Source: Micavibrio_C sp965231165
GTDB lineage: Bacteria; Pseudomonadota; Alphaproteobacteria; Micavibrionales; Micavibrionaceae
Reading direction: 5' to 3'
NCBI GenBank assembly: GCA_965231165.1
Contig: OZ246421.1
Span: 1,736,001 to 1,800,000 of the forward strand
DNA length: 64,000 nucleotides
Both the position numbers and the translations under genes were made by a program. Below the pieces are notes generated by a model. It did not search any database. It was not told where the DNA came from and saw only the letters and a program-made list of their open reading frames with translations. This document shows, in pieces, positions 32,252 through 39,760 of this stretch; position 1 is the first letter of the stretch; each line of letters opens with the position of its first letter.

Positions 32252-32532
32252 TGAGTGCTCCATCCGAAGCTCCCGCAGCAGCAACAGCTGGCAAGCGTCC
32301 GTTCTTCAAACGCCGCAAGACCTGCCCGTTCTCTGGCCCGAATTCACCGGCCATTGACTGGAAAGACCCCCGTACGCTGGGCCGTTATGTATCCGAGCGC
32401 GGCAAAATGATGCCGAGCCGTATCACAGCAGTCAGCCAGAAGAAACAACGTGAACTGGCGCAAGCCATCAAACGCGCACGCTTTATGGCGCTGATGGCAC
32501 CGGTCCGCACAGAACCCGAAAACAGCCGTTAA
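32251..32532 (+). CDS. rpsR: 30S ribosomal protein S18
   Basis: A 93-aa small-subunit protein. The core FFKRRKTCPFSGPNSPAIDW, then LGRYVSERGKMMPSRITAVS and KKQRELAQAIKRARFMAL, is canonical. The N-terminal ~15 residues are Ala/Pro-rich. It is translationally coupled to rpsF by overlap and followed by rplI after 28 bp, the standard S6-S18-L9 operon. Confidence 0.97.
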   Translation: MSAPSEAPAAATAGKRPFFKRRKTCPFSGPNSPAIDWKDPRTLGRYVSERGKMMPSRITAVSQKKQRELAQAIKRARFMALMAPVRTEPENSR

Positions 32533-32560
32533 TCGGTTGCGATAAGGAAAGGTAAAAACA

Positions 32561-33268
32561 ATGTCTATGGATGTTATTCTGCTGGAACGTGTCGAAAGCC
32601 TCGGCAACATGGGCGACAAAGTCCGTGTAAAGCCGGGTTACGCACGTAACTTCCTGCTGCCTCAGGGCAAAGCCCTGCGCGCAACAGCCGCTAATATCGC
32701 TTACTTCGAAACACAACGCGCTGCCTTGGAGAAACTGAACTCCGAGAAACGCGCTGAGTCTGAAAAAGTGGCGAAGAAGCTCGAAGGCCTCAAAGTCTCG
32801 ATGATCCGCAACGCCTCCGAAGGTGGTCAGTTGTATGGTTCTGTGACGGCCCGCGATATCGCTGATGCGATCAACGCTGCCGACAAAGCCAAAGTCGAGC
32901 GTCACATGGTTGTCGTCAACCAGAACTTCAAGGCCATCGGCCTGTTCGAAGTGCCGGTTGTTCTGCACCCTGAAGTGAAGGTCAACGTGACCATCAACAT
33001 CGCCCGCAGCGAAGAAGAAGCCAAAATCCAGGCGAAGACCGGCAAAGCCGTCGTCGTGGATTACAGCGGCGCTTCGGATGCGAAAGATGCGAAATCAGAC
33101 CTGCTGGATTCTGACGCATTGGCTGTGGAAGCGGCCCGTACGGCTGAGGAATCGGAAGAGGCAGCAAAAGACGCTGCTAAATCCGCTGCCAAGTCTGCTA
33201 AGCGCGCGACCAAGAAAGTCAAAGCTGACGACGCCGAAGGCGCTGAAGAAGAAGCTACTGAAGAGTAA
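32561..33268 (+). CDS. rplI: 50S ribosomal protein L9 with extended C-terminus
   Basis: A 235-aa large-subunit protein. The first ~150 residues are typical L9: MDVILLERVESLGNMGDKVR, VKPGYARNFLLPQGKAL, the long connecting helix and the C-domain with EGGQLYGSVTARDIADAI. The final ~65 residues form an Ala/Lys/Glu-rich, low-complexity tail (AAKDAAKSAAKSAKRATKK, then DDAEGAEEEATEE), which is an addition to the usual ~150-190 aa. AGGAAAGG precedes the ATG. A terminator follows. Confidence 0.96.
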   Translation: MSMDVILLERVESLGNMGDKVRVKPGYARNFLLPQGKALRATAANIAYFETQRAALEKLNSEKRAESEKVAKKLEGLKVSMIRNASEGGQLYGSVTARDIADAINAADKAKVERHMVVVNQNFKAIGLFEVPVVLHPEVKVNVTINIARSEEEAKIQAKTGKAVVVDYSGASDAKDAKSDLLDSDALAVEAARTAEESEEAAKDAAKSAAKSAKRATKKVKADDAEGAEEEATEE

Positions 33269-33290
33269 TTTCTTTTCACAAAAAATTACG

Positions 33291-33318
33291 AAAAGGCCGG
33301 TTTCAGACCGGCCTTTTT
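33291..33318 (+). terminator. Rho-independent terminator of rpsF-rpsR-rplI
   Basis: A perfect 11-bp stem (AAAAGGCCGGT / ACCGGCCTTTT) with a 5-nt loop and a T-run. It separates the ribosomal operon from dnaB, which therefore needs its own promoter in the next ~75 bp. Confidence 0.9.
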
Positions 33319-33328
33319 CTTATGCCCG

Positions 33329-33337
33329 TTATCCACA
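33329..33337 (+). promoter_or_regulatory. Perfect DnaA box upstream of dnaB
   Basis: TTATCCACA matches the canonical DnaA 9-mer exactly and lies 55 bp before the dnaB start, directly after the terminator. A GANTC site (GAGTC, 33351-33355) is close by. DnaA control of dnaB here is inference. Confidence 0.5.
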
Positions 33338-33392
33338 GGGGGTGAGATCGGAGTCTATGGCACCGGAGCCTGTACATCTGTAATGTAAGGGC

Positions 33393-34886
33393 ATGTCACC
33401 AGAAGCCGCACGTAAAGCCAACCAGAACACGCCCCCCTTAACCGGTATCGCGGAGCGCGCTTATCGCGTCATGCCGCATAACCTGGAGGCGGAGCAAGGT
33501 TTGCTCGGCACGTTGCTGGTTGATAACCGGGTGATGGAGCGCATCGGCGATACGTTGAAAGCGCCGCATTTTTTTCATCCCGCGCACCAGCGTATTTTCG
33601 GCGCGATCCAGAAACTGATCGACCGTGGCCAGACCGCCAGCCCGGTGACATTGAAGGGTTATTTCGAACAAGACCAGGACCTGGCCGCTGTCGGCGGCGC
33701 TGAATATCTGGCGGAGCTGGCGGCGAGCGTCGTCAGCATCATCAACGCCGAAGATTACGCCCGCACGATTCATGAGCTGCATCTGCGCCGTGAACTGATT
33801 ATCGTCGGCGAAGATGTCGTCAACGAATCATTCGACCAGAAACTGGATGAAGAGCCGCTGGCCGTCTTGCGCAAGGCCGAAGGCCGGCTTTATGAGCTGG
33901 GACAAACCGGCGATGTCAAAGGCGGATTTTCGTCCGTGCTTGAATCGGTCAAGGTTGCCATCAGCATTGCCGAGAAAGCGTTCCAGACCGAAGGCCATGT
34001 CACAGGCGTGACAACGGGCTTGCGCGATATGGATGAAAAGCTCGGCGGGCTTCACCCTTCCGATCTGCTGATCCTTGCGGGACGTCCGTCGATGGGTAAG
34101 ACAGCGCTTGCCGTCAACATGGCTTATAACGCCGCGCAGGCCTACGCCGATAGCGGCGGCAAGGAAGGCGGACGCGTCGGGTTCTTCTCGCTGGAGATGT
34201 CATCCGACCAGCTGGCCACGCGTATTCTGGCCGATCTGTCGGGCATTTCAGGGGATTCGATCCGTAAAGGCAGTTTCCGCGAGGATGATTTCCGCAAGTT
34301 CGCGCAGGCCGCGCAAAAACTGGCGCAGGTGCCGCTTTATATCGACGACACTCCCGCCCTTTCGATCAGCGCCGTGCGTTCACGTGCGCGCCGTTTGCAG
34401 CGGACGCATGGTCTCGACATGCTGGTGATCGATTACTTGCAGCTGCTGACGGGCACAGGTTCACGTCAGTCGAGCGAGAACCGTGTGCTGGAAATTTCAG
34501 AAATTACCCGTGGATTGAAGGCGATTGCCAAGGAACTGCAGATTCCGGTGCTGGCGCTGTCGCAGCTTTCGCGGGCGGTCGAGCAGCGCGAAGACAAGCG
34601 CCCGATGCTTTCGGACTTGCGTGAATCGGGCTCGATTGAGCAGGACGCCGACGTCGTGATGTTCGTCTATCGTGAGGAATATTACCTGTCGCGTTCGGAA
34701 CCGAGCATGGATGAAGCCGATAAATACGCCAAATGGCAGGAAAAGATGGGCCGCGCCCATAATGTCGCCGAGTCGATCATCGCCAAACAGCGTCACGGCC
34801 CTATCGGTACGGTGCGTATGCACTTCGAAGCCAATCTCACGCGCTTCTCCGACCTCGACCAGATTCATACAGAATCGGATTACTGA
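33393..34886 (+). CDS. dnaB: Replicative DNA helicase DnaB
   Basis: A 497-aa hexameric helicase that unwinds DNA at the replication fork. The N-terminal domain begins RVMPHNLEAEQGLLGTLLVD. The RecA-like C-domain has Walker A GRPSMGKTALA (residues 230-240), Walker B in LDMLVIDYLQLL, and ALSQLSRAVEQREDKRP and SDLRESGSIEQDADVVMFVYR. No intein is present. The last codons overlap the 3' end of the convergent membrane protein gene by 7 bp. No primase or single-strand-binding gene is near. Confidence 0.97.
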   Translation: MSPEAARKANQNTPPLTGIAERAYRVMPHNLEAEQGLLGTLLVDNRVMERIGDTLKAPHFFHPAHQRIFGAIQKLIDRGQTASPVTLKGYFEQDQDLAAVGGAEYLAELAASVVSIINAEDYARTIHELHLRRELIIVGEDVVNESFDQKLDEEPLAVLRKAEGRLYELGQTGDVKGGFSSVLESVKVAISIAEKAFQTEGHVTGVTTGLRDMDEKLGGLHPSDLLILAGRPSMGKTALAVNMAYNAAQAYADSGGKEGGRVGFFSLEMSSDQLATRILADLSGISGDSIRKGSFREDDFRKFAQAAQKLAQVPLYIDDTPALSISAVRSRARRLQRTHGLDMLVIDYLQLLTGTGSRQSSENRVLEISEITRGLKAIAKELQIPVLALSQLSRAVEQREDKRPMLSDLRESGSIEQDADVVMFVYREEYYLSRSEPSMDEADKYAKWQEKMGRAHNVAESIIAKQRHGPIGTVRMHFEANLTRFSDLDQIHTESDY

Positions 34887-36460
34887 TCGCCGTCCGCTTT
34901 GCGCCGGTAAATGTCGTACGTGATGGGAAGATCACGGGCGGCAATGGTGCCAGGATAATAATCCTTGTACGCAATCATCAGTTCGCCGGTATGTTCGTAT
35001 TTTTCCCATTCATCGCGGAACATAGCCGATACCGCCCACCAGGCGGCAAAATCAAAGAATTTGTCGTCGTCCTGCGGCTGGAAACGGCCTATTACCAATG
35101 TCTGCGGTTTGTAATGCGCGAGATCTTCGCCGACGCGGGTGGCGTAGGCCATGCGCACGGTATCGGTGGAACCGGGAACGGCTTTCTCCCGCTTCAGCAT
35201 TTCAGGCAGGAACCAGTAGGAAGGGAAGCGCGAAGCGTGGGTGTAACCGGTGACGTAAGCGGTTTCGTGCGTGATACCCATGGTGTCGTTGAACATGAAG
35301 AAGCTGCAGTCCGGCACGTTGCGGCAATTTTCGGCGATGATTTTTGTCAGCGGTTTTTCAAGATAGTCCTGATAGATCGGCAACTGCATATTCGCGGGGA
35401 AGATCGCATAGGCCGCGCTCAGCAGCATCGCCAGCGATAACAGGAACGCGACCCGGACATTTTTTACTTCACGTTCCAGCAGACCCGCGAGCAACAGAAA
35501 GAAAGCCGGTGTGAAGAAGGCAAAAGCAGGGAGCAGATGATAGAAGAAACCCTTGCCCTGCACCACGTAGGGAATCAGGCTGAGGAGCGCGCACAGCGCC
35601 AGAAAGCAAACCAGTTCGCCCTGACGAATCCGGTAACGCAGCACATAACCCGCCGCCAGCACGATCAGGCCGGGGATCAACAACATACCCGTGTTCTTTA
35701 AAATATCAGGGCTTATATTTGTGAGATAAAGCTGCACAACATCGGGGAAGATGATGTGGCGATAATCAGCAAAGCCAAAGCACAGCAATGCGCCATAGGC
35801 CAGCACGGCCAAAGTCAGCGCCAGAAAATCGGCATCACGTATAAAGCTCAGATTTTTTTGTTTGAGCATCCGGTAAACGATCAAGCAAAAGGGGACCAGG
35901 CCATGATGCGGTTTCAGCAGGATGATTACAGCCCCAGCAAGGAATACCGACCATTGCAATGTTTTTGGTATTTGTACATCGCGGTTCAGCGCATATTGCA
36001 GCAATACGAACGGCAACAACGCAATCCCGATCAGATGATCGCGTTCGCCGTAGAGCGTTGTCGTCATGATTGATTGCGACACGACATAGGCCGCCATCAC
36101 CAGCCACGGCGCGTAAGAATCAGGCCCGGCCAGTCTGGCGACAGCATACCTGACCACGCCCGCGCCCAGCGCCAGTAAGCCCATCACATAAATGAAAATC
36201 GTCACCCATGACGGCAACCCGGTGAGCGCGCTCAGGTAATAAGGCAGCGCATAGGTGAACAGGCTTAAGGGCGGATTGGGTTCAAAGATGGAATCGGTCA
36301 TAGACTGGCCCGCCGCCAGACGGGCAAAGCCTTCATAGAGCCAAACCAGATCGCTGTGCAGCGGTGTGCGCAGGATGCTGACCGCCCACGGCATCAGCGT
36401 GACGATCAGGGCGAGCAGGATGAAAACAGGAAATATCTGGCGGGGAATGGTGCGAATCAT
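34880..36460 (-). CDS. Polytopic membrane protein, possible GT-C-type glycosyltransferase
   Basis: A 526-aa inner-membrane protein with about 10-12 hydrophobic helices in the first 350 residues and a C-terminal periplasmic-looking part of ~170 residues. The first external loop (SDLVWLYEGFARLAAGQSMTD, then EPNPPLSLFTYALPYYLS) has acidic residues, and a GERDHLIGIALLPFVLL segment follows. This layout resembles GT-C enzymes that use lipid-linked sugars, but no diagnostic motif proves it. It stands alone, convergent with dnaB. Confidence 0.75.
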   Translation of the reverse strand: MIRTIPRQIFPVFILLALIVTLMPWAVSILRTPLHSDLVWLYEGFARLAAGQSMTDSIFEPNPPLSLFTYALPYYLSALTGLPSWVTIFIYVMGLLALGAGVVRYAVARLAGPDSYAPWLVMAAYVVSQSIMTTTLYGERDHLIGIALLPFVLLQYALNRDVQIPKTLQWSVFLAGAVIILLKPHHGLVPFCLIVYRMLKQKNLSFIRDADFLALTLAVLAYGALLCFGFADYRHIIFPDVVQLYLTNISPDILKNTGMLLIPGLIVLAAGYVLRYRIRQGELVCFLALCALLSLIPYVVQGKGFFYHLLPAFAFFTPAFFLLLAGLLEREVKNVRVAFLLSLAMLLSAAYAIFPANMQLPIYQDYLEKPLTKIIAENCRNVPDCSFFMFNDTMGITHETAYVTGYTHASRFPSYWFLPEMLKREKAVPGSTDTVRMAYATRVGEDLAHYKPQTLVIGRFQPQDDDKFFDFAAWWAVSAMFRDEWEKYEHTGELMIAYKDYYPGTIAARDLPITYDIYRRKADGDQ

Positions 36461-36503
36461 AAAAATTCCTTATTCCCTGATTCTAGAACAGCCACCCCGT
36501 TCC

Positions 36504-36556
36504 TGTCATCCTGAGCGATAGTCACCCGAGATCCTTCGCTATCGCTCAGGATGACA
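36504..36556. repeat. Palindromic repeat, TGTCATCCTGAGCG type
   Basis: Perfect 18-bp arms, TGTCATCCTGAGCGATAG (36504-36521) and its complement (36539-36556), around a 17-nt loop containing GAGATCCTTCG. The same TGTCATCCTGAGCG and GATCCTTCG modules recur at 37962-38034, so this is one family of dispersed intergenic repeats. Confidence 0.85.
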
Positions 36557-36570
36557 ATGAGAGGACGGAA

Positions 36571-36718
36571 AACAAATCACCCGGCCCCTTATGACGGATG
36601 GCCGGGTGAAGTTTATATGCTTAGGACGCGAAAACCCTGTTCAGTAATGATTCTGGTAACCCTGTGAGACGCAGAACTTGTTCTTTATTTCGTTCAACTC
36701 GCTGTTTTTATAATAACC
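36571..36718 (-). ncRNA. Candidate small transcript (sRNA or micro-gene)
   Basis: On the minus strand a -35/-10 pair (TTGTTT, 17 bp, TATATT) is followed ~145 nt later by a 10-bp hairpin with a TTTGTTTT tail, with no annotated gene between. The only short frame from a plausible start is a TTG at 36697 giving 18 residues to a stop at 36641, with no good ribosome-binding site. A non-coding RNA is therefore as likely as a micro-protein. No known RNA family is recognised. Confidence 0.3.
36577..36609 (-). terminator. Terminator-like hairpin
   Basis: Perfect 10-bp stem TCACCCGGCC (36577-36586) / GGCCGGGTGA (36600-36609), 13-nt loop, followed on the minus strand by TTTGTTTT. No annotated minus-strand gene precedes it, which suggests an unannotated transcript upstream. 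Confidence 0.65.
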
Positions 36719-36724
36719 TTTCTA

Positions 36725-36753
36725 AATATAGCGGTGTAAATGCAATAAAACAA
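36725..36753 (-). promoter_or_regulatory. Promoter-like element for the candidate small transcript
   Basis: Minus-strand TTGTTT (36753-36748), 17-bp spacer, TATATT (36730-36725). A consensus TTGACA (36765-36760) lies slightly upstream, with CATTTA at the right distance, as an alternative. Confidence 0.4.
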
Positions 36754-36811
36754 CAAAATTGTCAACCTTACCCCGCTTGAGAATTTCCCTTTCCCTCTAT
36801 AGGGTTAGGGG

Positions 36812-37969
36812 ATGTTCACACGACAAAAACCAGCACCCGTGACCGCCGCCCCGCTTGCGCAGGGTGATTCGGCCTTTGGCCGCCTGACGATTGACCTGAA
36901 GGCCGTGGCCGCCAATCACGATATTTTCCGTCACCAGATCGGATCTGGGTGCGAGATTGTCGGGGTGGTAAAGGCCAACGCCTATGGCACTGGCCTCGCC
37001 CCCATCGCCGCGACGTTATTCGCCAAGGGCAGCCGCCGGTTTTTCGTCGCGACGCCGGATGAAGGTTTCAGCTTGCGCCAGATTTTACCGCTGGCCGAAA
37101 TTGCCGTGCTGGGCGGTGGATTGCCCTGGCACACCGATGATTTTATCGACGCGCATATCGAACCTGTCTTAAACAGCCTGCATGATATCGCCCTGTGGCG
37201 CGAAGCCGCGCGCAGGCATGATAAAACATTGCCCGCGATCATTCATCTGGATACGGGGATGAACAGGCTGGGCCTGCCCGCGCATGAAGCGGAAACGCTG
37301 ATCAACGATCCGGCACTGCTGCGCGGGCTGGACGTGATTATTGTGATGAGCCATTTTGCCTGTGCCGATGAAAAATTTCACCCACTGACGGTGACGCAAC
37401 ATGAATCCTTCCGCAAGTTCGCGGCGCATTTCCCGCATGCCAAAAAATCGCTGGCCAATTCATCCGGTATCTTCCGCAGCAAGGATTTCCATTTCGATAT
37501 GGTGCGTCCGGGGATGGCGACATACGGCCTGAACCCGACCCCGGAGGCAAAAAATCCGATGCACCCGGTGGTAAAGCTGGAAGCGCGCATCTTGCAGACA
37601 CGCAACATCAAGGCGGGCGACACAATCGGTTACAGCGCGACACATACATTTAAGGGCACGGGCCTGACCGCGACCGTCGCACTTGGTTATGCTGACGGGT
37701 TCCACCGTGCGCATAGCGGTAAAGCGTCATTATACTGGCAGGGCATCGCCTGCCCGCTGGTAGGGCGGGTTTCGATGGACCTGGTCACGGTGGATTTATC
37801 CAATCTGCAAGGCAAACTGCCGCAACAAGGCGACTGGCTGGAAGTATTGGGGCCACACCAAAGCGCCGATCAACTGGCAGTATCGGCGGGTACCATCGAC
37901 TATGAAATTCTGACCGGCCTTGGGCCGCGTTATCAGCGGATATATTTGCCTGCTCCTCTGTCATCCTGA
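36812..37969 (+). CDS. alr: Alanine racemase
   Basis: A 385-aa PLP enzyme that makes D-alanine for peptidoglycan. The PLP Lys is K54 in GVVKANAYGTG; the second catalytic base Tyr is in TIGYSATHTF. Further motifs are the HLDTGMNRLGL region and GRVSMDLVTVDLS. Length is normal. The last three codons (Ser-Ser-stop) are provided by the palindromic repeat that starts at about 37962. Nearby genes for a VanX-like peptidase and PBP1A suit a cell-wall role. Confidence 0.95.
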   Translation: MFTRQKPAPVTAAPLAQGDSAFGRLTIDLKAVAANHDIFRHQIGSGCEIVGVVKANAYGTGLAPIAATLFAKGSRRFFVATPDEGFSLRQILPLAEIAVLGGGLPWHTDDFIDAHIEPVLNSLHDIALWREAARRHDKTLPAIIHLDTGMNRLGLPAHEAETLINDPALLRGLDVIIVMSHFACADEKFHPLTVTQHESFRKFAAHFPHAKKSLANSSGIFRSKDFHFDMVRPGMATYGLNPTPEAKNPMHPVVKLEARILQTRNIKAGDTIGYSATHTFKGTGLTATVALGYADGFHRAHSGKASLYWQGIACPLVGRVSMDLVTVDLSNLQGKLPQQGDWLEVLGPHQSADQLAVSAGTIDYEILTGLGPRYQRIYLPAPLSS

Positions 37970-38034
37970 GCGAAGCGAAGGATCTCATCTTTAAACCAAG
38001 AAGAGATCCTTCGGGCTAAAGCCCTCAGGATGAC
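37962..38034. repeat. Palindromic repeat carrying both flanking stop codons
   Basis: The ends TGTCATCCTGAGCG and CTCAGGATGACA are inverted, with internal inverted modules GAAGGATCTC and GAGATCCTTCG. On the plus strand TCATCCTGA ends alr with Ser-Ser-stop; on the minus strand the same nine bases end the M15 peptidase gene with Ser-Ser-stop. It is related to the repeat at 36504. Confidence 0.85.
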
Positions 38035-38816
38035 AAAAAAATCAAAGATGGGGGCGCGACAGCCTGTTTCACTTTCTGCGCCAGTTCCCGGTAATGTGCG
38101 GGCGGAAATTCCTGGACCCCTTTATCGGCGGAAACTTGATTGGAAAGTCGCAATGACGGCGGCACATCTTCGTCGGCCAGTGGTGCGTAGGCGTTATAAA
38201 CATCATCGGTGAAACGGTAGTCCCACCATTCGGAGGGCAGCGGCCTGATCACGCGGTTAAAGCAAGCGGCAGCATCAAGGAAGGCCTGTGTCAGTAAGTC
38301 GCGATTGCGGCGCACATCTGCGGTCAGTTGCACATATTCGCGGTGGGCGGGGTTATGGTCCTTGTCGGCGCCGCCCTCGGGCAGGGCATCGACAATCGTG
38401 CCCATGTCCAGCATCTGGCCGTCGGCACCGCGCATGGACAAATCAATCGCCATGCCGCGTGGATGACCGCCTTTGCCGGGCGGGGCGAACATGCGTAACG
38501 GGCCTTCGGCCGTCCAGTGCGGGTGTGCTTTCACAATCGGGGTGTCGCAGATCAACGCCTGCACCGTCGTTGTGCGCAGGCCGTCATAGAGCACCAGCGC
38601 CGCCCCGGCCCGCTTATGAACCAGATGCGCGGTCAGCAGTACGATTTCCGCCATGTCTTTATGCAGCGAAAGGCGCGCATCGGGACGATAGACAGGCCCA
38701 CAGAAACTGAGCGGCCCGGCATACATGACTTCGACCTCCAGCGGATACTCCTTGACGAAGAGATCCATGGGCACGAGGTCGGCGGGGTCGATTGGCTTCA
38801 AGGTCGGGCTATTCAT
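38025..38816 (-). CDS. D-alanyl-D-alanine dipeptidase-like protein (M15D, VanX-like)
   Basis: A 263-aa protein of the VanX/DdpX family of zinc D,D-dipeptidases. The zinc motif GGHPRGMAID keeps His118 and Asp125, matching VanX H116 and D123. The catalytic Glu196 is present in PSEWWDYRF, but the third zinc ligand, His in the usual EWWH, is Asp199. Activity is therefore uncertain; Asp may still bind the metal. No signal peptide is visible. I chose the ATG at 38816, which gives VanX-like numbering; a TTG 51 bp upstream is possible. The last residues and stop come from the palindromic repeat. Confidence 0.82.
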   Translation of the reverse strand: MNSPTLKPIDPADLVPMDLFVKEYPLEVEVMYAGPLSFCGPVYRPDARLSLHKDMAEIVLLTAHLVHKRAGAALVLYDGLRTTTVQALICDTPIVKAHPHWTAEGPLRMFAPPGKGGHPRGMAIDLSMRGADGQMLDMGTIVDALPEGGADKDHNPAHREYVQLTADVRRNRDLLTQAFLDAAACFNRVIRPLPSEWWDYRFTDDVYNAYAPLADEDVPPSLRLSNQVSADKGVQEFPPAHYRELAQKVKQAVAPPSLIFLSS

Positions 38817-38932
38817 CAATGTAAACAACGGGATAGAGTGAAAACGGCCTATGGATTTCAGAGGCAAAATGCTTTAGGGTCGAAAGCTCGGGTTTACCGG
38901 TCATTACACCCCGCAGGGAAAGAGTATAGCAG

Positions 38933-39760
38933 ATGGTCAGCGATGTGAAACAGGATCAGGCAGCAGGCATTTCCCCCGTGGATGGCTTCCTTGATTTCCT
39001 CGCCCGGATCGGCGCGACGATGCTGAAATTCCTGCAGGTCGCGGGGCGTTTAAATATTTTTATCGGTGAATCGGTCAGCCATATTTTCCGCCCGCCTTTT
39101 TTCCCGAAGCTGATGCTCCGCCAGTTTATGGATGTCGGTTATTATTCGCTGCCGGTTGTCGGCATGACCGCGCTATTCACCGGGATGGTGCTGGCGCTGC
39201 AAAGTTACACAGGTTTCGCCCGCTTTAATGCGGAATCGGCGATTGCCGGAGTGGTTGTTCTTTCCGTGACACGTGAACTAGCGCCGGTGCTGGCGGGCCT
39301 GATGGTCGCAGGGCGCGTCGGCGCCTCTATCGCCGCAGAGATCGGCACGATGCGCGTGACCGAACAGATCGACGCGCTGGTGACATTGTCCGTCAACCCG
39401 TTCAAATACCTGATCGCGCCGCGCGTGATTGCGGGCACGATCACGCTGCCGATTCTGGTGCTGATCGGCGACGTGATCGGCGTTTATGGCGGCTATATCG
39501 TCAGTATTTATAAACTGGGTTTCAATCCGTCATCCTACCTGACGCAGACATGGGACATTCTTGAAAACATGGATGTGATTTCAGGTCTGGTCAAAGCGGC
39601 GGCGTTCGGTTTCATCGTGTCGATGATGGGCTGCTATCACGGTTTCAATTCCCAGCGCGGCGCACAGGGCGTGGGGGCGGCGACCACCAATGCGGTCGTG
39701 TCTTCATCCATCCTGATCCTGATTTTCAACTATATCCTGACACAGGTTTTCTTCTCATGA
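38933..39760 (+). CDS. mlaE: ABC transporter permease MlaE
   Basis: A 275-aa inner-membrane permease of the MlaE family, which with MlaF and the MCE protein MlaD moves phospholipids between the inner and outer membranes. Hallmarks are FSGMVLALQ-like TGMVLALQSYTGFARF, LAPVLAGLMVAGRVGASIAAEIGTMRVTEQIDAL and the GCYHGFNSQRGAQGVGAATT motif near the end. Five or so membrane segments are visible. The stop overlaps the mlaF start by 4 bp. No mlaD follows; the next gene is a penicillin-binding protein. Confidence 0.93.
   Translation: MVSDVKQDQAAGISPVDGFLDFLARIGATMLKFLQVAGRLNIFIGESVSHIFRPPFFPKLMLRQFMDVGYYSLPVVGMTALFTGMVLALQSYTGFARFNAESAIAGVVVLSVTRELAPVLAGLMVAGRVGASIAAEIGTMRVTEQIDALVTLSVNPFKYLIAPRVIAGTITLPILVLIGDVIGVYGGYIVSIYKLGFNPSSYLTQTWDILENMDVISGLVKAAAFGFIVSMMGCYHGFNSQRGAQGVGAATTNAVVSSSILILIFNYILTQVFFS

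Larger units (their letters stand above)
36461..36811. other. Intergenic region with palindromic repeat and candidate small transcript
   Basis: A 351-bp gap between the divergent membrane protein gene and alr. It contains a palindromic repeat (36504-36556), a terminator-like hairpin oriented on the minus strand (36577-36609) and a minus-strand promoter-like pair (36753-36725). Together the last two delimit a possible small RNA or tiny gene. The alr ribosome-binding site lies at the far end. Confidence 0.5.

Noticed and set aside
36641..36697. 18-residue frame from a TTG as a certain micro-protein
   Set aside because: No Shine-Dalgarno sequence at a proper distance; retained only as one reading of the candidate small transcript.
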